58,849 bases of DNA from an uncultured Pelagibacteraceae bacterium (lineage in GTDB: Bacteria; Pseudomonadota; Alphaproteobacteria; Pelagibacterales; Pelagibacteraceae), in the NCBI GenBank assembly GCA_902603215.1, contig CACKTW010000003.1, positions 1-58,849 on the forward strand. The letters run 5' to 3'. Made by a program: the position numbers and the translations under genes. A model generated the notes under the pieces. That model did no database searches. It was not told the DNA's origin and saw only the letters and a list, made by a program, of their open reading frames with translations. Shown here one piece after another: positions 48,250 to 57,996 of the stretch (the first letter of the stretch is position 1; each line of letters opens with the position of its first letter).

Positions 48250-51075
48250 ATGTATTTAGGAAATCTTTTTAAATTTTCAAATAAAAAATATCAAAAAATT
48301 TTTTTTAAAAATATTAGTTTTGATAGCAGAAATGCAAAAAAGAATGACATATTTTTTTCAATAAAAGGTAGTAAAACCTCTGGTAATAATTTTATCAATG
48401 ATGTCGTTAAAAAAAGAGTATCAGCAATTTTTTCTGAAAAAAAAATAAACTTAAAAAATTCAAATATTCCCATCATTAGAGTTAAAAACACAAGATCTAA
48501 GTTAGCAGAAGCTAGTTCTTATTTTTATAAAAAAAAACCATCATGCATAGTTGCAGTAACCGGCACAAATGGAAAAACATCAGTTGCAAATTTTTTTTTT
48601 CAATTATTTAAATTAAACAATATAAAAGTAGCTTCGATAGGCACATTAGGAATAGAAACAAATTCAAAAATTAAAAAAACACAATTAACTACTTCTGATC
48701 CTTTGACTTTAAATAAAACTCTTTCAGAGCTCAAAAAAAAAAAAATTGATAAAGTTATTTTAGAAGCATCTAGCCATGGATTAGACCAAAAAAGACTTGA
48801 TTATATTAGATTTAAGGGAGCTATTTTTACTAATTTTAGCCGAGATCACCTAGATTATCATAAAAGTAGCAAGAAATATTTAAATTCAAAACTATATTTA
48901 TTTAAAAATTTACTTACAAAAAATAGTTTTTGTTTGACAGATGAATCAAATTCTTTTTTTAAAAGGTTAAAAAAAATTGTTTTAAATAAAAAAGTTAATC
49001 TTTTTACAATTGGAAATAAAAATAGCAGTTTAAAACTGCTTAGCATTAAATCGATAAACGATCTTCAGGAAGTAAGATTTTTATATAAAAAAAAGATATA
49101 TAAATTTTTGACTTCATTAGTTGCTGAATTTCAAATTAAAAATTTACTTCTTGCGATTTTAGCAGCGGAAAAATGTGGGCTTAGTCTAAATAAATCTCTT
49201 CAAAAAACAGCATTTATTAAAACACCAAAAGGTAGACTTGAATGTATAAAAAAACTTAAAAATCATTCAAAAATATTTACTGATTTTGCCCATACTCCCG
49301 ATGCATTAGATCATGTTTTAAAAAATCTAAAATCTTATGGAAAAAATATTTCTATCGTCTTTGGATGCGGAGGAGATCGAGACAAAGGAAAAAGATCTAA
49401 AATGGGATATATTGCTAGCAAATATTGTAATAAAATTTATGTTACAGATGACAACCCAAGACACGAGAATCCAAAAATAATTAGGAAAGAAATAATAAAA
49501 GGAATTAAAAAAAAATTTCAAGAAATTTCAAGTAGAAAGTTAGCAATCCAAAAAGGAATTAAAGAACTAAATTATAATGAAATTTTATTAGTTGCAGGAA
49601 AGGGGCATGAACAGTATCAAGATTTTGGTTCTAAAAAATTTGCTTTTTCTGATGAAGTTGAAATAAAAAAGTTTCTCAAAAAATTTAAAATAAATGTCCA
49701 AAGTTCTTGGTGTTCAAGTATAAATTCTTTAGTTTTTAAAAAAGATAAAAAATTTAATTTTGATACTGTCTCAATCAACTCAAAAGAAAAAGCCAAAAAA
49801 TCAATTTTTTTTGCTATAAAAGGAAAATTTAAAGACGGTCATAATTTTGTTCCAGAAGCTATATCTAATGGCGCTGTTAAAAATGTTGTTCAGAAAAAAA
49901 TCAATAAAGTAAGTCCAAAAAAACTAATCTATGTAAAGGATACTTTCAAAACATTAAATAATTTTGCTAAAATTGTAAGAGAAAAAACTGAATCAAAAAT
50001 AATTGGAATTACTGGAAGTTCTGGAAAAACCACATTAAAAAATATGACAAGTTTTGTTCTGCAAAAGTTTGGAAGCACTGCTTTTTCTAAAAACTCATAT
50101 AATAATCATTATGGATTGCCATTAAGTTTATCAAATCTAAAATTTTATAATTTATATGGTGTTTTTGAACTAGGCATGAGTAAGAAGGGTGAAATTGAAA
50201 AACTTTCAAAAATATTAAAACCAAATTTAGGAATTATAACAAATATTTCACAAGCACATTCAGAAAATTTTAAAAATTTGGAAGGAATTGCAAAAGCAAA
50301 ATCTGAAATTATTAACAATATTATGCCAAATGGTTTTTTAATACTAAACAGAGATGATCAGTTTTTTAATCTTATATCTAAAAAAGCAGAAGAAAAAAAA
50401 ATAAACATCAAATCTTTTGGCCTGAATAAAAAAGCTGACCTTTGCTTAAAATCAATTAAAAAAATAAAAAAACATTACTTAATTAGGATATTATATAATA
50501 AAAGAAGATATTCATTTATAGTTAGTCAAAATGATTCTGCCTATATTCAAAATATTTTATGTTCATGCTTAATATTGTTTACTTTGAATCTAAATATATC
50601 AGGTAAAAGAAACTTATTTTATGATTTTAAAATTCCAGAAGGCAGAGGAGATTTTAGCAAAGCTTCAATTTTTGGTAAAAGATTTTATTTAATAGATGAA
50701 AGTTATAATGCAAATCCAAATTCTATGAAACTAGCAATTTTTAGATTCAACAGGATAAGAAAGAAAAATAGAAGAAAAATAATTTTTTTAGGAGATATGC
50801 TTGAATTAGGAAAAAAAACAAATTTTTTCCATAAAAATTTAGCCAAATATATAAATAACAGCAACATCGATAAGACTTTTGTGATTGGTAAACACATTAG
50901 GAACACATATAAATTATTAAAAGAAGAGAAAAAAGGAAGAATTTTAAAAAATATTTCTGATATGAAAAATATTTTTTACCACTATATTAATAATAATGAT
51001 TTAATTATGATTAAAGGCTCAAATGCTACTGGGTTAAATAAATTTGTTAGAAAAATAAGAAAAAATGCTTTTTAA
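48250..51075 (+). CDS. murE/murF: Bifunctional MurE-MurF fusion (UDP-MurNAc-tripeptide / pentapeptide ligase)
   Basis: One 941-residue frame carries two Mur ligases. The MurE half (about 1-480) has its P-loop TGTNGKTS at 104-111 and the meso-diaminopimelate signature DNPR at 401-404. The MurF half (from about 485) has ITGSSGKTT at about 587-595, NNHYGLPLSL, ELGMSKKGEIEKL and DESYNANPNSM. Together they would add diaminopimelate and then D-Ala-D-Ala to UDP-MurNAc-dipeptide. Both active sites look complete, and the junction (about 49690) is continuous with no stop or frameshift. A 13-A run (48733-48745) lies in the MurE half. It overlaps mraY by 11 bp. Confidence 0.93.
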   Translation: MYLGNLFKFSNKKYQKIFFKNISFDSRNAKKNDIFFSIKGSKTSGNNFINDVVKKRVSAIFSEKKINLKNSNIPIIRVKNTRSKLAEASSYFYKKKPSCIVAVTGTNGKTSVANFFFQLFKLNNIKVASIGTLGIETNSKIKKTQLTTSDPLTLNKTLSELKKKKIDKVILEASSHGLDQKRLDYIRFKGAIFTNFSRDHLDYHKSSKKYLNSKLYLFKNLLTKNSFCLTDESNSFFKRLKKIVLNKKVNLFTIGNKNSSLKLLSIKSINDLQEVRFLYKKKIYKFLTSLVAEFQIKNLLLAILAAEKCGLSLNKSLQKTAFIKTPKGRLECIKKLKNHSKIFTDFAHTPDALDHVLKNLKSYGKNISIVFGCGGDRDKGKRSKMGYIASKYCNKIYVTDDNPRHENPKIIRKEIIKGIKKKFQEISSRKLAIQKGIKELNYNEILLVAGKGHEQYQDFGSKKFAFSDEVEIKKFLKKFKINVQSSWCSSINSLVFKKDKKFNFDTVSINSKEKAKKSIFFAIKGKFKDGHNFVPEAISNGAVKNVVQKKINKVSPKKLIYVKDTFKTLNNFAKIVREKTESKIIGITGSSGKTTLKNMTSFVLQKFGSTAFSKNSYNNHYGLPLSLSNLKFYNLYGVFELGMSKKGEIEKLSKILKPNLGIITNISQAHSENFKNLEGIAKAKSEIINNIMPNGFLILNRDDQFFNLISKKAEEKKINIKSFGLNKKADLCLKSIKKIKKHYLIRILYNKRRYSFIVSQNDSAYIQNILCSCLILFTLNLNISGKRNLFYDFKIPEGRGDFSKASIFGKRFYLIDESYNANPNSMKLAIFRFNRIRKKNRRKIIFLGDMLELGKKTNFFHKNLAKYINNSNIDKTFVIGKHIRNTYKLLKEEKKGRILKNISDMKNIFYHYINNNDLIMIKGSNATGLNKFVRKIRKNAF

Positions 51076-52150
51076 TTTATTAATTAGTTTAGTTGAAGAT
51101 TATTCTTTTTTAAATGTGTTTAGATATTTAACATTTAGAACTGGATTGTCTCTAGTTACCTCAATGTCTATCGTTTTGATTATTGGGGGTCCATTTATTA
51201 AATATTTTTCAAAAAAAAATATTTCAGATCCAATTAGAGATGATGGACCGGCTGAGCATATAATCAAAAAAGTTGGAACTCCAACAATGGGGGGTTTGTT
51301 AATTCTTATTGGTATTTTATCAAGTACTTTACTTTGGTCAGATTTAAATAATATTTTTATTTGGTTTTTAATTATTGTCTCAAGTAGTTTTGGTATTTTA
51401 GGTGCCATAGATGATTTTTTAAAAATAAAAAGCGAAAATTCTTCCGGAATGTCACCAAGTAAAAAATTTTTATTACAAATAATTTTGGCTTTAATAGCAA
51501 TACTTTTTTTAAATCAATTTTCTTCCCACGAACATTTAGAAAATTTATATTTTCCTTTTTTTAAAAATTTGATTTTAAATTTAGGAATCTTTTTTATTCC
51601 ATTTTATATATTTATAATTGTTGGCTCTTCTAATGCTGTAAATTTGACAGATGGATTAGATGGGCTGGCAACTGTTCCTGTAATATTAGTTGCAACATCT
51701 TTCGCTTTTATTTGTTATGTTGCTGGCAATATTATTTTTTCTGACTATTTGCAAATACCATATATTAAAAACCTGGGTGAAATTTCAATATTTTGTGGTT
51801 CAATTGTTGGAGCTTGCCTTGGTTTTTTGTGGTTCAACGCTCCTCCTGCAAAAATTTTTATGGGTGATACGGGTTCTTTATCATTAGGTAGTTCTTTGGG
51901 AGCTATAGGAATTTTATCTAAACACGAAATAGTTCTTGGAATTATAGGAGGCCTGTTTGTTTTAGAGACAGCATCAGTTATTATTCAAGTAATTTCTTTT
52001 AAATTAACAGGCAAGAGAGTTTTTAGAATGGCACCAATCCATCATCATTTTGAGAAAAAAGGTTGGGCCGAATCTACTGTTGTTATTAGATTTTGGATTA
52101 TTTCAATAATTTTAGCTTTGATTGGATTAGCAACTCTTAAATTAAGATAA
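51065..52150 (+). CDS. mraY: Phospho-N-acetylmuramoyl-pentapeptide transferase
   Basis: MraY transfers phospho-MurNAc-pentapeptide to undecaprenyl phosphate, making lipid I in the inner membrane. The 361-residue protein has about ten hydrophobic helices with TPTMGGLLILIGIL, GAIDDFLKI, NLTDGLDGLATVP, FMGDTGSLSLG and MAPIHHHFEKKGWAE, the conserved catalytic loops. It shares a base with murD at TAATG. Confidence 0.97.
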   Translation: MLFNLLISLVEDYSFLNVFRYLTFRTGLSLVTSMSIVLIIGGPFIKYFSKKNISDPIRDDGPAEHIIKKVGTPTMGGLLILIGILSSTLLWSDLNNIFIWFLIIVSSSFGILGAIDDFLKIKSENSSGMSPSKKFLLQIILALIAILFLNQFSSHEHLENLYFPFFKNLILNLGIFFIPFYIFIIVGSSNAVNLTDGLDGLATVPVILVATSFAFICYVAGNIIFSDYLQIPYIKNLGEISIFCGSIVGACLGFLWFNAPPAKIFMGDTGSLSLGSSLGAIGILSKHEIVLGIIGGLFVLETASVIIQVISFKLTGKRVFRMAPIHHHFEKKGWAESTVVIRFWIISIILALIGLATLKLR

Positions 52151-53484
52151 TGCTAAATTTAAATTCAAAATTTTCTAATAAGAAATTTTTTATTTATGGT
52201 CTTGGCAAAAGTGGTTTGGCTACATTCGATTTTTTAAGAAAGATAAATACAAAAATTATCTGTTGGGATGATGATAGTTTTCAAAAAAATAGAGTAAATA
52301 AAAGGTTTTATTTAAAAGATTTAAAAGAATTAAAAAAATTTGACTTTGATTACATTGTAATTAGTCCAGGAATAAACGTAAAAGACTGTTTGTTAAAAAA
52401 TTTTTTAAACAAAAATAAAAATAAAATAATTACAGATTTAGATATTTTTTATCATTTTAATAATAAAAATGAAATTATTTCAATTACCGGCACAAACGGC
52501 AAATCAACAACATGCAAATTGCTTGAAGAAGTATTTAAAAATGCTGGATTTAATGTAGAACTTGTTGGAAATATAGGAAGACCATTTTTATCTCTTAAAA
52601 AATTTAATAAAAAAACTTTATTTATAATAGAGCTTTCTTCTTATCAGCTTGAATATACGAAGTATTTTAGATCAAATCATTCAGCTATTTTAAATATATT
52701 TCCAGATCATTTAGATAGACATGATAATTTTAAAAAATATATAAATGCAAAGTTAAAAATTTTTAAATTTCAATTTCCGAAAGATTGTGCCTATCTAAAT
52801 TCAAAAAATAAAATTACAAAAAAAATTTTAAAAAATTTTAAAAATTTAAAATTTAAATCAAAAGCTAATCAAGTTAATCAAAATAGATTAAATAGAATTC
52901 TCAAAAAGATTAAAAACCCATATTTGTTATCCAAAAATAATCTTGAAAACATGTCTTTCACAATAGAAATTGCTAACAAATATAAAATTAAAAAATCAAT
53001 AATTTTAAAATCTTTAAATTATTTCAAAGGCTTGAATCATAGACAAGAACAGGTTTTTGAAAGTAAAAATTTAAAATGTATTAACGATTCAAAAGCCACT
53101 TCATTCAGCGCAACTTTACAATCTTTGAAAACATATAAAAACATTTTTTGGATAGTGGGTGGTCTTCCAAAAAAAGATGATCAATTTTTTTTGAAAAATG
53201 TTAAAAAAAATCTAATTAAGACATACATAGTAGGAAAAAAAATAATTTTTTTTAAAAAAAAGTTAAAAAATCAAACAAAATTTGAAATTTCAAAAGATTT
53301 AAAAAATGCAATATTGGGAATTAAAAAAGATTTAAAATTTGCAAAAAAAAATACTAAAGAAAAGTTTACAATTCTATTAAGCCCAGCAGCTGCTTCATTT
53401 GATCAATTTAAAAACTTTGAAGAAAGAGGAGATAGATTTAAAAAAGTGGTTAAACTTTATAAAAAAGCTCTTATTAATGTTTGA
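52150..53484 (+). CDS. murD: UDP-N-acetylmuramoyl-L-alanine--D-glutamate ligase
   Basis: MurD adds D-Glu to UDP-MurNAc-L-Ala. The 444-residue protein has an N-terminal dinucleotide-like domain (FIYGLGKSGLATFDFL), P-loop TGTNGKSTT, ELSSYQLEY and NIFPDHLDRHDNF in the central domain, and NDSKATSFSAT, VGGLPKKDD and LLSPAAASFDQFKNFEERG in the C-terminal domain. It is unusually rich in Lys and Asn. It overlaps ftsW by 8 bp. Confidence 0.96.
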   Translation: MLNLNSKFSNKKFFIYGLGKSGLATFDFLRKINTKIICWDDDSFQKNRVNKRFYLKDLKELKKFDFDYIVISPGINVKDCLLKNFLNKNKNKIITDLDIFYHFNNKNEIISITGTNGKSTTCKLLEEVFKNAGFNVELVGNIGRPFLSLKKFNKKTLFIIELSSYQLEYTKYFRSNHSAILNIFPDHLDRHDNFKKYINAKLKIFKFQFPKDCAYLNSKNKITKKILKNFKNLKFKSKANQVNQNRLNRILKKIKNPYLLSKNNLENMSFTIEIANKYKIKKSIILKSLNYFKGLNHRQEQVFESKNLKCINDSKATSFSATLQSLKTYKNIFWIVGGLPKKDDQFFLKNVKKNLIKTYIVGKKIIFFKKKLKNQTKFEISKDLKNAILGIKKDLKFAKKNTKEKFTILLSPAAASFDQFKNFEERGDRFKKVVKLYKKALINV

Positions 53485-54619
53485 TTTTTCTAGAGAAAAT
53501 AAAAGCCTTGTAGCCAGTTGGTTTAGGAATATTGATAAAACAATATTATTCTTAATACTCCTATTATTTTTATTGGGAATATTTTTTTCTTTTTCTTCTA
53601 CTTCTTCCGTAGTGGGTGATAAATTAAATAAAGAAAGTTATTTTTTTTTGAAAAAACATACAATTTTTGTTTTTCTTGGTTTTTTAATAATATTTTTTAT
53701 ATCCTTATCAGAACAAAAATTTATTAAAAAATATTTTCCTTTGCTTTTTATCTTTTCTTTTTTGTTTTTATTACTTATTCCATTTATAGGTACTGAAATC
53801 AAAGGTTCAAAAAGATGGCTTGATTTATTTTTTTTACCAAGATTTCAGCCAATTGAACTTGTGAAACCTTTTTTTATAATTATTTGTGCAAAGATTATTT
53901 CTTTAGAAACAGAATATAATATTTATAAAAAATATTTTTTATCTTTTATAATATTATCTTCCATATTATTTTTATTAGTTTTGCAACCAGATTTAGGACA
54001 ATCAGTTTTGCTTTTTTCTTCTTGGCTAATTATGATTTACGTATCAGGATTTAATTTAGTTTTTTTGATTATTTTTTTGATTATTTGTTTATTTTGTCTT
54101 TTTTTTATAATTTTTTTATTTCCTTATAAATTTGGATATATTGTTTTAAGATTAAAATCTTTTATAGATCCTGCTCAAGGCGATAACTATCAATCTGAAA
54201 AAGCTTTAGAAGCAATCATAAGTGGGGGATTTACCGGCAGAGGTTTGGGTGAAGGAATTTTGAAAGATTTGGTTCCCGAAGCACACACCGACTATATTAT
54301 TGCCGTAATTTCAGAAGAGTATGGAGCATTATTAGTATTACTTTTAATTATAATGTTTTTATTATTATCTTATAAAGTGCTTTACAAATTACAAAACGAA
54401 AGAGATGAATATATCAAACTCGTTTTGGTTGGATTGGTATCTTTATTATTGATTCAAACTTTTATTCACGTTGGTGTAAATATAAGACTTTTTCCAACTA
54501 CAGGCATGACCCTTCCTTTTTTGAGTTATGGAGGATCTTCAATAATAGGTATCTCAATTATTTCAGGACTAATTTTAAATTTTACAAAACACAAACCTAA
54601 TCTAAATAATAATTTATGA
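53477..54619 (+). CDS. ftsW: Septal peptidoglycan polymerase FtsW
   Basis: FtsW is a SEDS glycosyltransferase that polymerises lipid II at the septum together with FtsI. The 380-residue protein has about ten hydrophobic helices and the family motifs GSKRWLDLFFLPRFQPIE, QPDLGQSVLL, SGGFTGRGLGEG, HTDYIIAVISEEYG and GMTLPFLSYGGSS. I start at MFDFSREN (53477), which overlaps the murD stop by 8 bp; the longer frame overlaps murD by 86 bp. Confidence 0.95.
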   Translation: MFDFSRENKSLVASWFRNIDKTILFLILLLFLLGIFFSFSSTSSVVGDKLNKESYFFLKKHTIFVFLGFLIIFFISLSEQKFIKKYFPLLFIFSFLFLLLIPFIGTEIKGSKRWLDLFFLPRFQPIELVKPFFIIICAKIISLETEYNIYKKYFLSFIILSSILFLLVLQPDLGQSVLLFSSWLIMIYVSGFNLVFLIIFLIICLFCLFFIIFLFPYKFGYIVLRLKSFIDPAQGDNYQSEKALEAIISGGFTGRGLGEGILKDLVPEAHTDYIIAVISEEYGALLVLLLIIMFLLLSYKVLYKLQNERDEYIKLVLVGLVSLLLIQTFIHVGVNIRLFPTTGMTLPFLSYGGSSIIGISIISGLILNFTKHKPNLNNNL

Positions 54620-55707
54620 AAAAAAAAATTGTTTTTTGTGCCGGAGGCACTGGAGGACATATTATTCCAGCATTGAGTTTGCTTAATTATTTTCAAAAAA
54701 ATGAATTTAATGTTTTTTTTATTACAGATAAAAGAGGCAGTAGATTTTTGGATAAAAATTTTAATTTTTTTAAAATACTAAACGTAAGTTCACCATTTGA
54801 GAAAGGTTTAAAAAAAAAGTTTTTTTCTATTATTAAATTAATATTTTCTTTTATAATTTCATTTCAAATTTTATTTAAAGAAAAACCAGATATTATTTTT
54901 GGTTTAGGTGGATATTTATCTTTTCCATTTTGTTTAGCAGCAAAAATGGTTGGAATTAAAGTTTTGATTTATGAACAAAATCTTGTTCTTGGCAAAACTA
55001 ATAAAATTCTATTAATATTATGTGAAAAAATTTTTTTAAACTCAAATAATATTATAAATTTTAATGAAAAATATAAAAAAAAATCTGTTGTTATTGGAAA
55101 TTTAGTAAGAGAAGAAATAAAAAAATATTATTCTAACGAAAAAAAAAAATTAAGTGATACCAAAACAATAATTATTTTAGGTGGTAGCCAAGGCGCTTTT
55201 ATTTTTGCAGATATAATACCAAAAGCAATTTATGCACTGAAAAAAAAAAATTATAAAATAAAGATAATACATCAGGCAATGTCGGAACATGTTGAAAAAT
55301 TGGAAAATTTTTATAATCAACATGATATTGATAATCATGTTTTTAGTTTTAATAAAAACATTTTAGAATTCATGTCGAAATCTGATTTAGCTATTTCAAG
55401 ATGTGGAGCTTCAACTCTTGGAGAGCTTGCATATTTAAAAATCCCTTTTATTGCAATACCGTATCCTTATGCGACAGACAATCATCAATATGAAAATGCA
55501 CTTTTTTATGAAAAAGAAGGTTTTTGTAATTTATTAAAACAAAAAGATTTAAATTTAGAAAGTCTTAATGATTTGTTAATCAAAATGCTTAATAATGATT
55601 CAAATTTTGAAAAAAATAATATTTTTAAAAATCAAAGTGATCAAGTTTTACCTAGTATAAAAAAAGAAATAGAAAAAATATTTAATGAAAATTCAAATAG
55701 CAAGTAA
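54616..55707 (+). CDS. murG: UDP-GlcNAc--undecaprenyl-PP-MurNAc-pentapeptide transferase
   Basis: MurG adds GlcNAc to lipid I, giving lipid II. The 363-residue GT-B protein has the glycine loop CAGGTGGHIIPALSL, GLGGYLSFPFCLAA, EQNLVLGKTNK, ILGGSQGA, and SRCGASTLGELAYLKIPFIAIPYPYATDNHQYENA at the UDP-GlcNAc site. It overlaps ftsW by 4 bp and murC by 23 bp. An 11-A run (55240-55250) lies within the gene. Confidence 0.96.
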   Translation: MKKKIVFCAGGTGGHIIPALSLLNYFQKNEFNVFFITDKRGSRFLDKNFNFFKILNVSSPFEKGLKKKFFSIIKLIFSFIISFQILFKEKPDIIFGLGGYLSFPFCLAAKMVGIKVLIYEQNLVLGKTNKILLILCEKIFLNSNNIINFNEKYKKKSVVIGNLVREEIKKYYSNEKKKLSDTKTIIILGGSQGAFIFADIIPKAIYALKKKNYKIKIIHQAMSEHVEKLENFYNQHDIDNHVFSFNKNILEFMSKSDLAISRCGASTLGELAYLKIPFIAIPYPYATDNHQYENALFYEKEGFCNLLKQKDLNLESLNDLLIKMLNNDSNFEKNNIFKNQSDQVLPSIKKEIEKIFNENSNSK

Positions 55708-57079
55708 CGAAACTATTCATTTTATTGGAATTGGCGGAATAGGCATGAGTGGCTTAGCTCAAATTATGTATAACATGGGTTTTAAAATTCAAGGTAGTGA
55801 TAAAACTAAAAATAAAAGCATCGATAGATTAAAAAAATCTGGTATAAAAATTTATCTAGGACACAAAAAAAAAAATATTTATAAAGCAACATGTGTTGTA
55901 ATTTCTTCTGCAATCAAAAAAAATAATTTAGAATATTTAATTTCTAAAAAAAAAAAATTACCAATATTTAAGCGTGGCGAAATGTTAGCCCATATTGTTT
56001 CTTTAAAAAAAAATATTGTAGTTTCAGGAGCACATGGAAAAACTACAACCACTTCATTGATTTCAAATATTTTAATTGCAGCTAAAATAGACCCAACAGT
56101 CATTAATGGTGGAGTAATAAATCTTATAAATAATACCGCAAAACTTGGAAAAGGTGATTGGAGCGTTTTAGAATCAGACGAATCTGATGGAAGTTTTTTA
56201 AAGATTTCACCAACTTATTCGGTTGTTACGAATATTGATAAAGAGCATTTAGATTATTATAAAAGCTTTGATGTTTTGCAAAAATCCTTTCTTAAATTTG
56301 TAGAAAAAACACCATCTTTTGGAAAATCTATTATTTGTTTAGATGATTTTTACAATAAGATTTTAATCAAAAATTTGAAAACAAAAAATTATTTAACATA
56401 TGGGTTTAATAAAAAATCAAACTTTCATATTTGTAGAGTTCAAAGATCAACTTATGGATCAAAATTTGATTTAAAAATTAATTTAATTTCAAATAAATTA
56501 AAATATATTAGCAATCTAAGAACACCTCTACTAGGAGATCATAATATAAAAAATTGTACAGCAGCTGTTGCTGTTGCATTAAGTTTAGGAATTAACATTG
56601 ATATTATTAAAAAAAGTCTAAAAAATTTTAAAGGAGTACAAAGAAGATTTAACAGGATATTTAGATTTAATGGCAATGATTTTTATGATGATTATGCTCA
56701 CCATCCAACGGAAATAAATGCTCTTTTAGAAGGGGTTAAAAACGTTTATCAAAAAAGAAAAATAATATCTGTTTTTCAGCCTCATAGATTTTCTCGAGTT
56801 AAGCTATTAAAAAAAGAATTTTCAAACGCATTTAAGAAAAGCGATGTGGTAGTTTTATGCCCCGTATATCCGGCTGGTGAAAAAAAAGATTCATCCTTCA
56901 ATTCTGATTCTTTTGGAAAATTGATTGCTAAAAATTCAAAAACTTTAGTTATAATGATAAATTCAGAAAAAGATTTATTAAAATATTTTAAAAAGAATTT
57001 ATATGATAACGAGCTAGTTATATGTATGGGCGCCGGAAGTATCTCAGAATGGATTAGAAATATATCAAAGAGAATATGA
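55685..57079 (+). CDS. murC: UDP-N-acetylmuramate--L-alanine ligase
   Basis: MurC adds the first amino acid, L-Ala, to UDP-MurNAc. The 464-residue protein has IHFIGIGGIGMSGLAQIMYNMG, P-loop SGAHGKTTTTS, ESDESDGSFL, TNIDKEHLDYY, FDDYAHHPTEI and FQPHRFSRVKLL. It overlaps murG by 23 bp and murB by 4 bp. It contains runs of 11 and 12 A (55865-55875, 55946-55957). Confidence 0.97.
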   Translation: MKIQIASNETIHFIGIGGIGMSGLAQIMYNMGFKIQGSDKTKNKSIDRLKKSGIKIYLGHKKKNIYKATCVVISSAIKKNNLEYLISKKKKLPIFKRGEMLAHIVSLKKNIVVSGAHGKTTTTSLISNILIAAKIDPTVINGGVINLINNTAKLGKGDWSVLESDESDGSFLKISPTYSVVTNIDKEHLDYYKSFDVLQKSFLKFVEKTPSFGKSIICLDDFYNKILIKNLKTKNYLTYGFNKKSNFHICRVQRSTYGSKFDLKINLISNKLKYISNLRTPLLGDHNIKNCTAAVAVALSLGINIDIIKKSLKNFKGVQRRFNRIFRFNGNDFYDDYAHHPTEINALLEGVKNVYQKRKIISVFQPHRFSRVKLLKKEFSNAFKKSDVVVLCPVYPAGEKKDSSFNSDSFGKLIAKNSKTLVIMINSEKDLLKYFKKNLYDNELVICMGAGSISEWIRNISKRI

Positions 57080-57996
57080 CAGTAGAAGAAAAAATAGAAA
57101 AAATTTCAAAAAAAATCTCTAGCAAGATTCTATTTGATTATAATCTAAAAAAATTAAACTGGTTTAATTTAGGAGGTTCGGCAAAAGTTTTTTTTAAACC
57201 TGACAATTTAAATGATCTTGTTTTATTTTTAAAAGAATTTTCAAGTAATTTGCCCATTAAAGTTATTGGAGCCGGATCAAATATACTTGTAAGAGATGGT
57301 GGATTTAATGGTGTCATTATTAAGCTAGGGAAGAATTTTTCTCACCTATCTAAGCTTGATAATGGAACTATTGTTTCAGGGGCGTCTGTTTTAGATAAAA
57401 AATTATCTGATTTTGCATTAGAAAATTCAATTGGAGGATTTGAATTTTTTTCTTGCATTCCAGGATCTGTTGGAGGAGCTATAAGAATGAATTCAGGATG
57501 TTATCAATTTGATGTATCCAAATGTTTGATTTCAATTCAATCAATAGATTATAAGGGTAATGTTAAACTCCTAATGTCAAAAGATATTAAATTTCATTAT
57601 AGAGGATCAAATTTACCAGATGATCTAATTTTTTTAAGCGCCACATTCAGAGGTATGCAAAATGATAAAATAACCATTCAGAAAAAAATAGAAAATTTTA
57701 TTGAATCAAAGAAAAAGTCTCAACCTTCCCAAATAAAAACTTGTGGCAGTACATTTAAAAATCCACTTGAACAAACTACAAAAAAAGTATGGGAATTGAT
57801 AAAAGAATCTGATTGCAATAAAATGAAAGTAGGAGGAGCATATATTTCAGATAAACATTTTAATTTTTTTGTTAACGATGGCACGGCCACTTCGTTGGAT
57901 ATGGAGCTTTTAATTGAAAAGGTTAAAGAAAAAGTTATCAAAAAAACTGGGATTAAATTAGATTTAGAACTCCAAATCATTGGAGAAAAAAATTGA
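57076..57996 (+). CDS. murB: UDP-N-acetylenolpyruvoylglucosamine reductase
   Basis: MurB reduces the enolpyruvyl group to give UDP-MurNAc, using FAD and NADPH. The 306-residue protein has the FAD-binding GGSAKVFF, VIGAGSNILVRDGGFNGVII, GFEFFSCIPGSVGGAIRMNSGCY and YRGSNLPDD, then GSTFKNP with the catalytic Ser and C-terminal VGGAYISDKHFNFFVNDG. It overlaps murC by 4 bp, and its TGA overlaps the TTG start of ddl. Confidence 0.96.
   Translation: MTVEEKIEKISKKISSKILFDYNLKKLNWFNLGGSAKVFFKPDNLNDLVLFLKEFSSNLPIKVIGAGSNILVRDGGFNGVIIKLGKNFSHLSKLDNGTIVSGASVLDKKLSDFALENSIGGFEFFSCIPGSVGGAIRMNSGCYQFDVSKCLISIQSIDYKGNVKLLMSKDIKFHYRGSNLPDDLIFLSATFRGMQNDKITIQKKIENFIESKKKSQPSQIKTCGSTFKNPLEQTTKKVWELIKESDCNKMKVGGAYISDKHFNFFVNDGTATSLDMELLIEKVKEKVIKKTGIKLDLELQIIGEKN

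Noticed and set aside
48733-48745. Sequencing-error frameshift as the cause of the MurE-MurF fusion
   Set aside because: The A13 run is inside MurE, far from the junction, and MurE motifs on both sides are in one frame, so the frame is correct across it.
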